Of a stretch of 64,000 nt of DNA, positions 25,691 to 34,869 are shown piece after piece. The stretch's first letter is position 1. The number at the start of each line of letters is the position of its first letter. The translations under genes were made by a program, and so were the position numbers. The notes beneath the pieces are model-generated. The model ran no database searches and was not told where the DNA came from. It saw only the letters and a list, made by a program, of their open reading frames with translations. This DNA is from UBA5078 sp051252515 (GTDB taxonomy: Bacteria; Pseudomonadota; Gammaproteobacteria; Pseudomonadales; Pseudohongiellaceae), in NCBI GenBank assembly GCA_051252515.1, contig JBPOFS010000001.1, positions 186,001 to 250,000 of the forward strand, written 5' to 3'.

Positions 25691-25722
25691 ACCTAGCATC
25701 AATCAGAGTAAAGGAAGTAGAG

Positions 25723-26061
25723 ATGGACCTAATTGAATGGGCAGACTTTCAAAAAGTTGAGATATGCGTTGGCACTATCACTGCGGTAGACCCTTTTCCT
25801 GAGGCGCGCAAACCCGCCCACAAACTTACCGTGGATTTTGGCGAAGTGGTGGGTGTGCGCCGCTCTAGTGCGCAAATTACCGATCTGTATAGCGCACAGG
25901 ACCTCATCGGCAAGCAAGTGGTGGCCGTGGTGAACTTCCCTCGTAAGCAGATAGGACCATTTATGTCGGAATGTCTTGTCACAGGCTTTCATCGAGACGA
26001 TGGTGCGGTAGTGCTGGCGGTTCCTGACTCGCCGGTACCGAACGGGGCGCGACTAGTTTAA
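25723..26061 (+). CDS. csaA: CsaA-like tRNA-binding domain protein
   Basis: A 112-residue protein made entirely of one EMAP/Trbp111-type OB-fold. Family features are the opening WADFQKVEICVGTI, the PEARKPAHKLTVDFG core, and VVAVVNFPRKQIGPFMSE near the end. CsaA is usually about 110 residues, acts as a dimer and has been described as a chaperone-like factor for export as well as a structure-specific tRNA binder. The gene has its own promoter and a good ribosome site, diverges from the histidine kinase and is followed by a weak hairpin. The match in length and motifs is strong. Confidence 0.85.
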   Translation: MDLIEWADFQKVEICVGTITAVDPFPEARKPAHKLTVDFGEVVGVRRSSAQITDLYSAQDLIGKQVVAVVNFPRKQIGPFMSECLVTGFHRDDGAVVLAVPDSPVPNGARLV

Positions 26062-26174
26062 CGGCGCCGCCACTAAACTCTACCTTTTAGTGCCAATTCC
26101 TCCTACACTCCGTGTCATCTAACGTAGTCCCGACTCTAGTCATCAAATCTCGTTCCACTAGGAGAACAAGAATA

Positions 26175-27050
26175 ATGTGCGACAATCATACTGAAGAAGA
26201 AAATGCTTTCATGCTCGAGAAGAGCAAAATCAGCCGTCGTCTGTTCGCCAAGCTTGGCGTTACTGCTGCGATAGCTGCCTTACTGCCGCCTCTAGCCAAT
26301 GCCCAAGACGTGATGGAGATGGAAGTCACCATCGAAACGCCTGATGGCACTGCGGACTGTTATTTCGTACACCCTAGCAGTGGCAAACACCCTGCTGTCT
26401 TGATGTGGCCTGACATTCTTGGCTTGCGCCCTGCCTCTCGTGCCATGAGCAAACGCCTCGCGCAGTCTGGCTACTCGGTGTTAGTGGTTAACCCTTTCTA
26501 CCGCATCCAACATGCCCCAGTGATTCCTGATGGCGCCTCGTTCGCTGATCCCGAGATCGCTGGCATTGTGCGACCTATGATGGCCTCATTGACAGAAGCG
26601 TCCGACGTGACAGACGCACGCGCTTTCCTCACTTGGATCGATCAGCAAATGGCTGTCGATACCACCCGTAAAATAGGCACAGTGGGCCACTGCATGGGTG
26701 GCCCGCAAGTGATGCGTACCGTCTCTCATTTCCCTGAGCGAGTCGGAGCAGGCGCTACGTTCCATGGCGTGAACCTTGCCACGGCAAATGCCGACAGTCC
26801 TCATCTCGACATCCCTAACATGGATGCCAGAATGTTGATCGCAATTGCCGAAAACGATGATGCCCGCGACCTCGAAGTGAAGACCACATTGCGCAACGCG
26901 TTTGCGGCGGCGAATATCCCTGCTGAAATTGAAGTCTATGCTGGATCACTGCATGGATGGACTATGCCGGACTTCCCTGCCTACGAGCAGACTATGGCAG
27001 AACGCGCTTGGAGCCGGCTGCTAGACACTTACGCAAAAGCGTTGGTGTAA
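26175..27050 (+). CDS. Tat-exported dienelactone hydrolase family protein (copy 1)
   Basis: A 291-residue alpha/beta hydrolase. The ATG at 26175, with AGGAGA upstream, is preferred to an earlier in-frame start. The N-terminus reads MCDNHTEEEN, then a twin-arginine motif (SRRLFAKLG, Arg 21-22), a hydrophobic stretch and a cleavage site near ANAQ (44). The catalytic triad of the family is present: Cys163 in GHCMGG, Asp near 218 (AENDDARD) and His250 (SLHGW). These enzymes hydrolyse cyclic esters or related small esters. A very similar gene follows within 36 bases. Confidence 0.88.
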   Translation: MCDNHTEEENAFMLEKSKISRRLFAKLGVTAAIAALLPPLANAQDVMEMEVTIETPDGTADCYFVHPSSGKHPAVLMWPDILGLRPASRAMSKRLAQSGYSVLVVNPFYRIQHAPVIPDGASFADPEIAGIVRPMMASLTEASDVTDARAFLTWIDQQMAVDTTRKIGTVGHCMGGPQVMRTVSHFPERVGAGATFHGVNLATANADSPHLDIPNMDARMLIAIAENDDARDLEVKTTLRNAFAAANIPAEIEVYAGSLHGWTMPDFPAYEQTMAERAWSRLLDTYAKALV

Positions 27051-27086
27051 AAAAAGGATCGACCAACCCTACAGGAGATCGAAGCG

Positions 27087-27965
27087 ATGTGTGACGACCA
27101 TACGGTAGAAGAGAACGAAGCGTACCTTGCATTAGAGAAAAAAATGAACCGACGCGCGTTTAGCAAACTCGGAGCAAGCGCTGCGGCGATGATGATGTTG
27201 CCAGCCGTATCCAATGCCCAAGACGTCATGGAAATGGATGTAAATATCCAAACGCCTGATGGCGTCGCCGATTGCTATTTCGTGCACCCAAGCACAGGCC
27301 AACATGCAGCCGTTATAATTTGGCCCGACATCCTTGGCCTGCGCCCCGCTTTTCGGGCAATGGGAAAACGCTTGGCGCAATCAGGTTATTCGGTGTTAGT
27401 GGTTAACCCGTTCTATCGCAGCGCCAAGTCTCCCGTTGTTGGTCCTGGGGCGAGTTTTCAAGACCCTGAAGTCGCTGGCATTGTGCGACCGATGGCCGGT
27501 CAACTCAACGCCACGACTCATGTCAGCGATGCGCGCGCCTTTATCAATTGGGTGGATCAACAATCCTCTGTCGATACAGGACGTAAGATCGGCACTACGG
27601 GTTACTGTATGGGTGGGCCAATCGTGATGCGCACAGTTGCCAACTTCCCTGAGCGTATCGGTGCAGGTGGCACTTTCCATGGGGGCGGTCTCAACACGCA
27701 AAATCCTGACAGTCCGCATTTAGGCATTCCCAACATGGATGCCCATATGTTGATCGCCATCGCTGCAAACGATGATGCAAGGGATCCGGAGTCTAAGAAT
27801 GTACTAAGAAATGCATTCGATGCCGCGGGTGTCCCCGCTGAAATAGAAGTCTACGAAGGGTCCATGCACGGCTGGTGCGTGCCTGGGTCGGCCGTGTATA
27901 ACGAAGCTCAAGCAGAACGCGCTTGGACACGACTATTGGCCACGTTCGAAACGGCTTTAGCTTAA
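27087..27965 (+). CDS. Tat-exported dienelactone hydrolase family protein (copy 2)
   Basis: A 292-residue paralogue of the preceding gene with the same plan: MCDDHTVEEN start, a twin-arginine motif (NRRAFSKLG), cleavage near SNAQ, and nucleophile Cys164 (GYCMGG), Asp near 219 and His251. Many stretches are identical to copy 1, such as SVLVVNPFYR and GIVRPM, so this is a tandem duplication that has diverged moderately. Differences around the active site (HGW followed by CVPG instead of TMPD) suggest a changed substrate. A 10-bp hairpin ends the pair. Confidence 0.88.
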   Translation: MCDDHTVEENEAYLALEKKMNRRAFSKLGASAAAMMMLPAVSNAQDVMEMDVNIQTPDGVADCYFVHPSTGQHAAVIIWPDILGLRPAFRAMGKRLAQSGYSVLVVNPFYRSAKSPVVGPGASFQDPEVAGIVRPMAGQLNATTHVSDARAFINWVDQQSSVDTGRKIGTTGYCMGGPIVMRTVANFPERIGAGGTFHGGGLNTQNPDSPHLGIPNMDAHMLIAIAANDDARDPESKNVLRNAFDAAGVPAEIEVYEGSMHGWCVPGSAVYNEAQAERAWTRLLATFETALA

Positions 27966-27978
27966 TCAAGCCATCAAG

Positions 27979-28010
27979 CTCAGGGGTATTAGTTGCCTAG
28001 TACCCCTGAG
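27979..28010. terminator. Bidirectional terminator hairpin
   Basis: CTCAGGGGTA (27979-27988) pairs perfectly with 28001-28010 around a 12-base loop, within the 47-base gap between two convergent genes. Confidence 0.65.
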
Positions 28011-28012
28011 TA

Positions 28013-28696
28013 CTATTGAGATATATGTCGATCTTGCAAACGAACTTCGGCGTATTTCGCTGATCGTTGCAACTCTTTAACAGCCTCTAAAAAGCGCTCG
28101 CAATCGCTGAAATCCAATTCTCGTAACTGCTTCCAATCACAATCCCACCACTGGCTAGCCAACAGCGCATCGCGCACGTCTTTGTCAAAACGATAGCGAA
28201 TCGGTTTTGCCGGATTACCACCGACAATCTGATAGGGTTCGACATCTTTGGTGACTACCGCATTGCGCGCAATTATGGCGCCATGTCCCACCTTTAATCC
28301 TGCCATCACCACAGCCCCATGGCCTACCCACACGTCATGACCAAGGCTGGTGAGTTGTAGTTCGGGTTTGTATTGATGGCTGACACTCAAGCTGGTGGAA
28401 ACCCAATCCACTGGATGGTTGCGCGGAGTCTCCCCCAAGGTCACCCCACGACCAATACTGCAATAACGCCCTATTTCGCTTACATGCAAAATACGGCTTC
28501 CGGAGCGGACATAACTATACGCTCCCATGCGCAAAGGGATCGCAGGGTCAGGCAACTCCACATTGACGTAACGCAGCTTCGCATGTGCCTCGAAAAGAAT
28601 ATTGGAATCATGAGAAATAAGTTCCAAGCCTTTAAGTACGACATCCCATCGACGCGCTTTGCGTTGCATAAAAAAATATCGAATCCGATTAATCAA
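28013..28696 (-). CDS. CatB-like hexapeptide-repeat acyltransferase
   Basis: A 227-residue protein. A TTG start at 28696 is favoured by a perfectly placed AAGGAG; the next in-frame ATG is nine codons later. Left-handed beta-helix hexapeptides run from about 70 to 180 (IGRYCSIGRGVTLGE, VWVGHGAVVMAGLKVGHGA, IIARNAVVTKDV), ending in the NPAKPIRYRF motif common to xenobiotic and sugar acetyltransferases. His and Trp in RNHPVDWVS match the active-site loop of the CatB/VatD group. It probably transfers an acetyl or acyl group to a sugar or small acceptor; no glycan cluster surrounds it. Confidence 0.85.
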   Translation of the reverse strand: MINRIRYFFMQRKARRWDVVLKGLELISHDSNILFEAHAKLRYVNVELPDPAIPLRMGAYSYVRSGSRILHVSEIGRYCSIGRGVTLGETPRNHPVDWVSTSLSVSHQYKPELQLTSLGHDVWVGHGAVVMAGLKVGHGAIIARNAVVTKDVEPYQIVGGNPAKPIRYRFDKDVRDALLASQWWDCDWKQLRELDFSDCERFLEAVKELQRSAKYAEVRLQDRHISQ

Positions 28697-28856
28697 CGAA
28701 ACTCCTTGTCATATAAAGTGCATCTAGGGGAATATCCTCCGCACACCTGTTATAAAGTACGTTCATTATAACTTAGTGGGCTTGGAATGAATTCTTCTTC
28801 CCAGTTTTTAGCAGAAAACTCTTGTGACGAGCGATTTCAACTTATGATGCCTCACT

Positions 28857-30086
28857 ATGCTTAATGTTCTTTGGCTTAGCTTTTTCTTTCTAGCCTTTAT
28901 TGCCGCGCTTTGGCAGTGGCTTTCGGGAAGCAACCCGGAAGTGTTTAGTGAACTCGTCGCCGCTAGTTTCGACATGGCCAATCTTGCCGTCGAAATTGCC
29001 CTTGGCTTGATCGGCGTGATGGCTCTGTGGTTAGGCCTTTTTCGCATTGCTGAGCATGGCGGTCTGATCGCATGGATCTCCAAAGCCATGGCCCCGCTTT
29101 TTAAACGGCTCATGCCAGAGGTTCCTAGCCAGCACCCTGCACTGGGTTCTGTGACCATGAACCTTGCCGCCAACTTTCTTGGACTCGACAACGCTGCCAC
29201 CCCCATGGGCTTAAAGGCCATGAACGATTTGCAAACCTTGAACCCCCATAAAGACACGGCGACCAACGCGCAAATTCTCTTCCTCGTACTTAATACGTCT
29301 TCGGTCACTTTATTGCCAGTGACCATATTCCTCTACCGCGCACAACAAGGCGCGAGTGAACCCGCCGCGGTATTTCTGCCCATCCTCATGGCGACTTCGG
29401 CCTCTACGCTAGTAGGGGTATTATCCGTAGCATGGGCGCAAAAACTTAAACTTCTCGACCCGGTTTTGTTCGCATGGTTCGCTGGTTTTGCAGGGCTATT
29501 GGCGGCCGCCTTGAGCTGGATTGTCACCCAGCCTTCCGAGCTGTTAGCGGTGCGCTCTGCACTGATCGGCAACCTGCTACTGTTCAGCATCATCGTATTG
29601 TTTCTGCTAGCAGGCGTGCAACGCAAACTCGATTGCTACTCTCTTTTTATAGAGGGAGCAAAAGAAGGATTTGGTGTGGCGATAAAAATCATCCCCTTCC
29701 TCTTAGCCATGCTGGTAGGCATTGGAGTTTTTCGCGCTAGTGGCTGTCTCGATATTCTATTAAACGGGATTCGTGCAGGGGTTAGCGCCATGGGCTTTAA
29801 CACGGAGTTTGTCGAAGCGCTGCCAACGGCGTTCATGAAGCCCCTTAGCGGCAGTGGCGCTAGGGCGATGATGCTAGAGACGATGAATACCTACGGCGTC
29901 GACTCGTTCCCTGGGCGAGTCGCCGCGACTTTGCAAGGCAGCACAGAAACCACCTTCTATGTGCTAGCGGTTTATTTTGGCAGCGTTGGCATTCGCAAGA
30001 CGCGTCATGCGATCACTTGCGGACTGGCCGCAGACCTTGCGGGAATTGTGACGGCAATCCTCGCCTGTTACTGGTTTTTTGCTTGA
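28857..30086 (+). CDS. SpmA/SpmB-like nucleoside-recognition membrane protein
   Basis: A 409-residue membrane protein with two Gate (nucleoside-recognition) halves that resemble Bacillus SpmA and SpmB joined in one chain. The first half carries ALGSVTMNLAANFLGLDNAA (about 98-120), the SpmA hallmark; the second carries PTAFMKPLSGSGARAMM and GSTETTFYVLAVYFG, typical of SpmB. About ten helices are predicted. In spore formers these proteins affect spore dehydration; in Gram-negative bacteria the role is unknown and may be transport. There is no clear ribosome site. The gene stands alone between a divergent acyltransferase and the TRAP genes. Confidence 0.85.
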   Translation: MLNVLWLSFFFLAFIAALWQWLSGSNPEVFSELVAASFDMANLAVEIALGLIGVMALWLGLFRIAEHGGLIAWISKAMAPLFKRLMPEVPSQHPALGSVTMNLAANFLGLDNAATPMGLKAMNDLQTLNPHKDTATNAQILFLVLNTSSVTLLPVTIFLYRAQQGASEPAAVFLPILMATSASTLVGVLSVAWAQKLKLLDPVLFAWFAGFAGLLAAALSWIVTQPSELLAVRSALIGNLLLFSIIVLFLLAGVQRKLDCYSLFIEGAKEGFGVAIKIIPFLLAMLVGIGVFRASGCLDILLNGIRAGVSAMGFNTEFVEALPTAFMKPLSGSGARAMMLETMNTYGVDSFPGRVAATLQGSTETTFYVLAVYFGSVGIRKTRHAITCGLAADLAGIVTAILACYWFFA

Positions 30087-30251
30087 TTACTGCACAGCGC
30101 TGACCACGGCGGTTTATTTGTGCTTTCCCATAATATATGTTTTCATCAAGCGCCTCTGAAGGGCACGGATTGCACCTTCTAGAGCGCCATAAAACGCCAC
30201 TAGAATCGCGTCTTCGACCAGACCATTCGCACCTAAAAAGAATAATGCACT

Positions 30252-31310
30252 ATGCACAAATTTATGCCGAGTCAACGCAATCCAATACGCAACACGCTGT
30301 CGCTTTCGTTCCTGCGCCGCCCCTTTATTATCTTAGGCTGCCTGTTCCTATTAGCCGCTTGTTCTGACGAACTCTCTACCAATCGCCCTTACATCTTAAC
30401 CACGGCAACCGTAGGGGGAGCCTACTATCCCATCGGGGTGGCTATTGCCACAATTTCCAAGTCGCAGCTACAAGCCGAACACAATATTTCACTCTCTGCG
30501 ATCAGCTCTGCTGGCTCGCTTGAAAACGTCAAGCTCCTACGAGACAACGAAGCACAGTTTGCCATCCTTCAAGGCATATTCGCTGCATGGGCCTGGGAAG
30601 GCGACGGGCCTATCCGTAACCCGCAAACGGGCATGCGCAGCGTCAGCGCACTATGGTTCAATGTTGAGCACTTTGTACTCCTTAGCTCATTGGTTGAAAG
30701 CGGCACACTGAGTGACTTTGGCAACCTACAAGGCGAACGTGTCGTTTTAGGCGCTCGCAACTCGGGGGCAGAACAATCAGGCCGTTTTATTCTGGAAACC
30801 CTTGGGATCGACTACGAGCAGGGGATGAATCTGGCTTACATGGGCTATGAGAGCTCGGCTAGCGCCTTACAAGACGGCAATGTTGTTGGCATCAACGTTC
30901 CCGCAGGAGCGCCCACCAGCGCCATTACGCAAGCTTTCGCACAGATGGGCGATGCCATAACGCTTCTGACCTTCTCTCAAGAAGAACTGGACACTCTGAA
31001 TAGCCGTCACAACATCTGGGACTGGTACGACTTTCCCGCCGGCACCTACCCTAATCTGGACTTTGACACGCGCTCGATTGCCTCACCCAATGTGCTAGTA
31101 GTGCGCTCCGACATTCCTGACGAGGCGGTCTACCGCATCACAAAAATGATTTGGGAGAATCTTGGCACCTTGCAAGACATCCATGCGGCAACAAAGGATA
31201 TGCAATTAGAGCTGGCGCTACGCGGCTTGAAGGCGCCTCTGCACCCTGGGGCATTGCGCTATTACCGAGAGATCGATCTCGAAATCCCCCCACACCTGAT
31301 ATTGGAGTAA
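30252..31310 (+). CDS. TAXI-family TRAP transporter solute-binding lipoprotein
   Basis: A 352-residue periplasmic protein with a lipoprotein signal (LLAACSD, Cys near 37). It follows the TAXI family pattern: TTATVGGAYYPIGVAIATI near the start of the mature part, then the ISSAGSLENVKLL and NEAQFAILQ segments and a C-terminal helix rich in charged residues. It delivers a solute, commonly a dicarboxylate, glutamate or other organic acid, to the fused TRAP permease encoded three bases downstream. The signal helix begins after a long basic region, so the start could also be residue 5. Confidence 0.9.
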   Translation: MHKFMPSQRNPIRNTLSLSFLRRPFIILGCLFLLAACSDELSTNRPYILTTATVGGAYYPIGVAIATISKSQLQAEHNISLSAISSAGSLENVKLLRDNEAQFAILQGIFAAWAWEGDGPIRNPQTGMRSVSALWFNVEHFVLLSSLVESGTLSDFGNLQGERVVLGARNSGAEQSGRFILETLGIDYEQGMNLAYMGYESSASALQDGNVVGINVPAGAPTSAITQAFAQMGDAITLLTFSQEELDTLNSRHNIWDWYDFPAGTYPNLDFDTRSIASPNVLVVRSDIPDEAVYRITKMIWENLGTLQDIHAATKDMQLELALRGLKAPLHPGALRYYREIDLEIPPHLILE

Positions 31311-31313
31311 GCC

Positions 31314-33326
31314 ATGACCATGAACTCTCCAATGCTTAGGTGGGCGGCATTTCTATTTGCTGTTTTCCATGTGTACACCAATCTATTTGCTGCGCTATCA
31401 GAGCTTTGGTTTGCGGCCATTCACTTTGGCGGTTTCTGCGCATTGTGCGCCTTTAGTGCAAACGAAAGCATGCCCGCCGACCAGTCCGGTCGCAAATTCA
31501 AATACGGCCTTAATATAGCCTTAGCGATACTCGCCCTGGCCGTGCCGGTGTATTTGATTCTCTTTGAGAATGCACTCTATGCCCGTGAAGCCGAATTTAT
31601 ATTCAGTGATTACATCGTCTCCGCCATGGCCGTATTGCTGGCCATCGAGTTCACAAGAAGGACCACTGGCTGGTTTACGCCACTGCTAATCACCATCGCA
31701 TTAGCCTATATTTTGTTCCTAGGCCGTTACATCAGCGGAGTATTCTCCTTCCCAGGCTTGAGCATGGAGACAGTGCTCTACCGAAGCTTCTTCAGCTCCG
31801 AGGGCATGTTTGGCAACACAGCCAATATCTCCGCCACCTATGTGTTCATGTTCATTCTCTTTGGCGCCTTCTTACTCAAGTCAGGAGCAGGAGAGTTCAT
31901 CGTTAACCTGGCACGCTGCTTGGCCGGACGTTTCATTGGTGGTGCCGGCATGGTGGCCGTCGTGGGCTCGGGTCTTATGGGATCTGTTTCCGGCTCTGCC
32001 GTAGCGAACACCGTATCCACTGGCGTCATTACAATCCCGATGATGAAGCGTTCTGGATTTCCAGCGAAGTTTGCTGCAGGCGTGGAATCGGCCGCCTCCA
32101 CTGGCGGTGCATTGATGCCCCCCATTATGGGCGCTGGGGCGTTTGTCATGGCCGGCTACACGCAACTGCCATACACCCAGATTATTGCCGCCTCGGTGCT
32201 CCCGGCTTTACTGTACTTTTTAACCGTGGCGTTTTTTGTGCGCATCGAAGCAAAGCGTCTCGGTTTGTTGCCCGAAACGATAGAGCAAACAGAGACCGTC
32301 TCAACGGTATTAAAAGAAGGGTGGCACTTCATCATTCCATTAGGGGTGTTGGTGGGCAGCTTATTGATTGGCTATACCGCGCTGTTAGCCGCCGTATTTG
32401 CGATAGCCGCCACGATTGGCGCCTCGTGGATCTCCCCTAAACCGATGTCTTTGCAAGACTGCTTTGATGCGACCGTCGATGGCGTGCGCAATATGACCGC
32501 CACAGCGCTGTTATTGGTCGCCGTTGGCTTGGTCATCAACGTCGTCACAACCACTGGAGTTGGCAACGCGTTCTCCTTGATGATCGTGGAATGGGCCCAA
32601 GGCAATCTTGTAATTACCATCGCATTGGTCGCCCTTGCCTCGTTGATTCTAGGAATGGGGCTTCCTGTGACGGCCTCCTATATCGTGCTCGCGACCCTGT
32701 CCGCGCCCGTGATCTATGACCTGATTGCACAAGACTATTTGCTGCAAGCACTGCAAGCGAATGATCTGCCGACCTCTGTGCGCGCGACCCTGAGCTTGTT
32801 TGGTGGTGACCCAGTCATAGCACTGCGGGAGATGCCCTTAGAGATGCGCCAAATCTTGCGCACAGAACTGCTGGACCCCGCCATACTCGGCGGCATGTTG
32901 CTCAGCGCTCACCTCATCATTTTCTGGTTATCTCAAGACAGCAACGTCACGCCTCCTGTATGCCTAGCGGCCTTCGCTGCCGCAGGGATTGCAGGGACCA
33001 AACCCATGGCGACAGGCCTGACTTCATGGAAACTCGCCAAAGGTTTGTATTTGATTCCAGTGCTGTTTGCCTACTCGCCGCTGATCTCCGGGACTTGGCC
33101 GGAACGGTTCAGTGTCTTCGCATGGTCTTGTTTGGGGCTGTATGCTCTAGCAGGAGTCTTGCAATGGCGCTTAGATAAGCCTTTAAACTTACTGACTGCC
33201 GCTATGCTAATCGTCGCCGCCGGATTATTGATGTGGGCGCCACTGGCAACCCCTTACCATATCGTTGGCGCTGGGTTACTCTTTGCAGTCATGTTCTGGC
33301 AGAAACGTACTCTTGCCTTAGCGTAA
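31314..33326 (+). CDS. TRAP transporter, fused small and large permease subunits
   Basis: A 670-residue membrane protein starting four bases after the TAXI gene with GGAG upstream. About four N-terminal helices correspond to the DctQ part and twelve to fourteen later helices to the DctM part. Conserved large-subunit segments include GSVSGSAVANTVSTGVITIP, MKRSGFPAKFAAGVESAAST and LGMGLPVTASYIV. Fused permeases are the norm for TAXI-type systems and are driven by a Na+ gradient, which fits a marine host. The substrate is set by the binding protein. Confidence 0.93.
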   Translation: MTMNSPMLRWAAFLFAVFHVYTNLFAALSELWFAAIHFGGFCALCAFSANESMPADQSGRKFKYGLNIALAILALAVPVYLILFENALYAREAEFIFSDYIVSAMAVLLAIEFTRRTTGWFTPLLITIALAYILFLGRYISGVFSFPGLSMETVLYRSFFSSEGMFGNTANISATYVFMFILFGAFLLKSGAGEFIVNLARCLAGRFIGGAGMVAVVGSGLMGSVSGSAVANTVSTGVITIPMMKRSGFPAKFAAGVESAASTGGALMPPIMGAGAFVMAGYTQLPYTQIIAASVLPALLYFLTVAFFVRIEAKRLGLLPETIEQTETVSTVLKEGWHFIIPLGVLVGSLLIGYTALLAAVFAIAATIGASWISPKPMSLQDCFDATVDGVRNMTATALLLVAVGLVINVVTTTGVGNAFSLMIVEWAQGNLVITIALVALASLILGMGLPVTASYIVLATLSAPVIYDLIAQDYLLQALQANDLPTSVRATLSLFGGDPVIALREMPLEMRQILRTELLDPAILGGMLLSAHLIIFWLSQDSNVTPPVCLAAFAAAGIAGTKPMATGLTSWKLAKGLYLIPVLFAYSPLISGTWPERFSVFAWSCLGLYALAGVLQWRLDKPLNLLTAAMLIVAAGLLMWAPLATPYHIVGAGLLFAVMFWQKRTLALA

Positions 33327-33348
33327 GTCTAATTGAGCAGCAATCAGC

Positions 33349-33738
33349 ATGTTTTCAGAAAAAGAGTTGAACTTAGAAGAGACTGAACTGCGTGAGCAGG
33401 TGGGCCTCCTCACGCCACAACAGCAAGAGGCTTATCGTCTCTGCGAACAAGCGTCCTCCAAGCGCGCAAGCACCTATGCGGCGCTGAACAGCCTGTTCTT
33501 TCTAGGCGCTCATCACTTCTATCTCCGTCGTTGGTTACGAGGCATTATCAACCTGCTCCTCGGCCTTAGCGCTATATCATGGATCGCGAGCGGACAGCTC
33601 CTCTATGGCAGCGTCATCTTGCTGTCTGTGGCAATTGTCGAGATCCCTCAGCTGCTTAACTATGAGCACTTGGTCCACTCCCATAACAATCGGGTAATGC
33701 GCCAATGTTTGCAGCAGTTCAGAAAATCCCCTCGTTAA
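33349..33738 (+). CDS. TM2-like small membrane protein
   Basis: A 129-residue protein with a charged N-terminal 40 residues and then two or three hydrophobic helices. ALNSLFFLGAHHFYLRRWLRG (about 45-65) resembles the TM2 domain signature, in which a short loop with GxHxFY joins two helices. The C-terminus is hydrophilic and His/Asn-rich. TM2 proteins have no agreed biochemical role. It lies 22 bases after the TRAP permease in the same direction, so it may be co-transcribed. Confidence 0.7.
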   Translation: MFSEKELNLEETELREQVGLLTPQQQEAYRLCEQASSKRASTYAALNSLFFLGAHHFYLRRWLRGIINLLLGLSAISWIASGQLLYGSVILLSVAIVEIPQLLNYEHLVHSHNNRVMRQCLQQFRKSPR

Positions 33739-33843
33739 TCCCAATACGCTCATGATAGGATGCCCCGCCTAAACTCGTTGTGTGCATGGCTTCATTCACA
33801 CCCCCATCGACTAATGCTTTAAAGCAAAGCAGGACAGTATATT

Positions 33844-34785
33844 GTGGGATTGACTCTGGTTTTATTTGTAGCCGGCCTCCTGATCTTAGTGGGTGGGGCT
33901 GAAAGCTTAGTCCGCGGTAGCTCAGCACTAGCACTACGTCTTGGCATCACACCTTTAGTCATCGGGCTTACCATCGTAGCCTTCGGCACGAGCAGCCCTG
34001 AATTAGCCGTCAGCCTAGAGTCCGCATTGAGCGGAAACAGCTCTATCGCCGTTGGCAATGTCATTGGTTCCAACATCGCCAATATCGGCCTTATTCTCGG
34101 CATTACCGCGATGATACAGCCGCTATCAGTTCAACCCTCTTTGCTTAAAGAGCAAATCCCTCTAATGATCGCGATCTCTTTCGTCCTGTGGTTTGTCGCC
34201 GCAGATATGAGCATTAGCTTCTGGGATGGCCTGATTTTAATGGCTGCACTCATTGGTTTTCTTGCGCATAGCTATCGCAGCTCGAAGAAAAACAGCGACA
34301 ACGACGAAGAAACATTACCCTGTGACGCCTCGGCCCTTAAAAACAAAACTTGGTTTTGCGTTATGCTAATCGTTGTTGGGCTGGCGGGCTTGGTTGGCGG
34401 CGGAATGCTTTTCGTGGACAGTGCTGTAGAGATTGCCCGCATCTTCGACGTCGATGAAGCCATCATTGGTCTCACGATCGTGGCCATTGGCACTAGCATG
34501 CCGGAGCTAGCCACCTCGGCGGTAGCCGCCATTCGCAAAGAATCAGATATCGCAATCGGCAATATTGTTGGTTCGAATATTTTCAATATCTTAGCCATAC
34601 TAGGCATCGCCGCTCTAATCAGCCCATTATCTAGCGCCGACTTCAGTAGCGCCGATTATATCGTCATGATTGGTTTTGCCGTGATCCTGTTACCTATGGC
34701 ATGGAGTGGCAAAACATTGAGCCGGCCCGAAGGAACAGTCCTTCTGTTAGGATACTTAAGCTATATGGCCTACGTTTGGCCCTAA
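33844..34785 (+). CDS. Calcium/sodium antiporter, YrbG-like
   Basis: A 313-residue CaCA-superfamily exchanger starting with GTG at 33844, with AGGA upstream. About ten helices are arranged as two inverted halves. Each half carries an alpha-repeat: GLTIVAFGTSSPELAVS with GNVIGSNIANIGLI, and GLTIVAIGTSMPELATS with GNIVGSNIFNILAI. The Glu in each SPE/MPE motif is the cation ligand. It probably expels Ca2+ in exchange for Na+ or H+. The gene has its own upstream region. Confidence 0.93.
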   Translation: MGLTLVLFVAGLLILVGGAESLVRGSSALALRLGITPLVIGLTIVAFGTSSPELAVSLESALSGNSSIAVGNVIGSNIANIGLILGITAMIQPLSVQPSLLKEQIPLMIAISFVLWFVAADMSISFWDGLILMAALIGFLAHSYRSSKKNSDNDEETLPCDASALKNKTWFCVMLIVVGLAGLVGGGMLFVDSAVEIARIFDVDEAIIGLTIVAIGTSMPELATSAVAAIRKESDIAIGNIVGSNIFNILAILGIAALISPLSSADFSSADYIVMIGFAVILLPMAWSGKTLSRPEGTVLLLGYLSYMAYVWP

Positions 34786-34869
34786 ACTGGCATTAGAGAT
34801 GCCGATTCATTGCAACAGGCCCGCTCTTAACAAGGTCTTGATTTATGCCTAGGTCAACAAGGGGCGTTA

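Noticed and set aside
26071..26092. 7-bp hairpin after the CsaA-like gene
   Set aside because: Short stem without a T-run and no convergent gene; too weak to call a terminator.
28808..29326. A 172-codon minus-strand ORF antisense to the SpmA/SpmB-like gene
   Set aside because: Low-complexity shadow of the membrane protein with no ribosome site.
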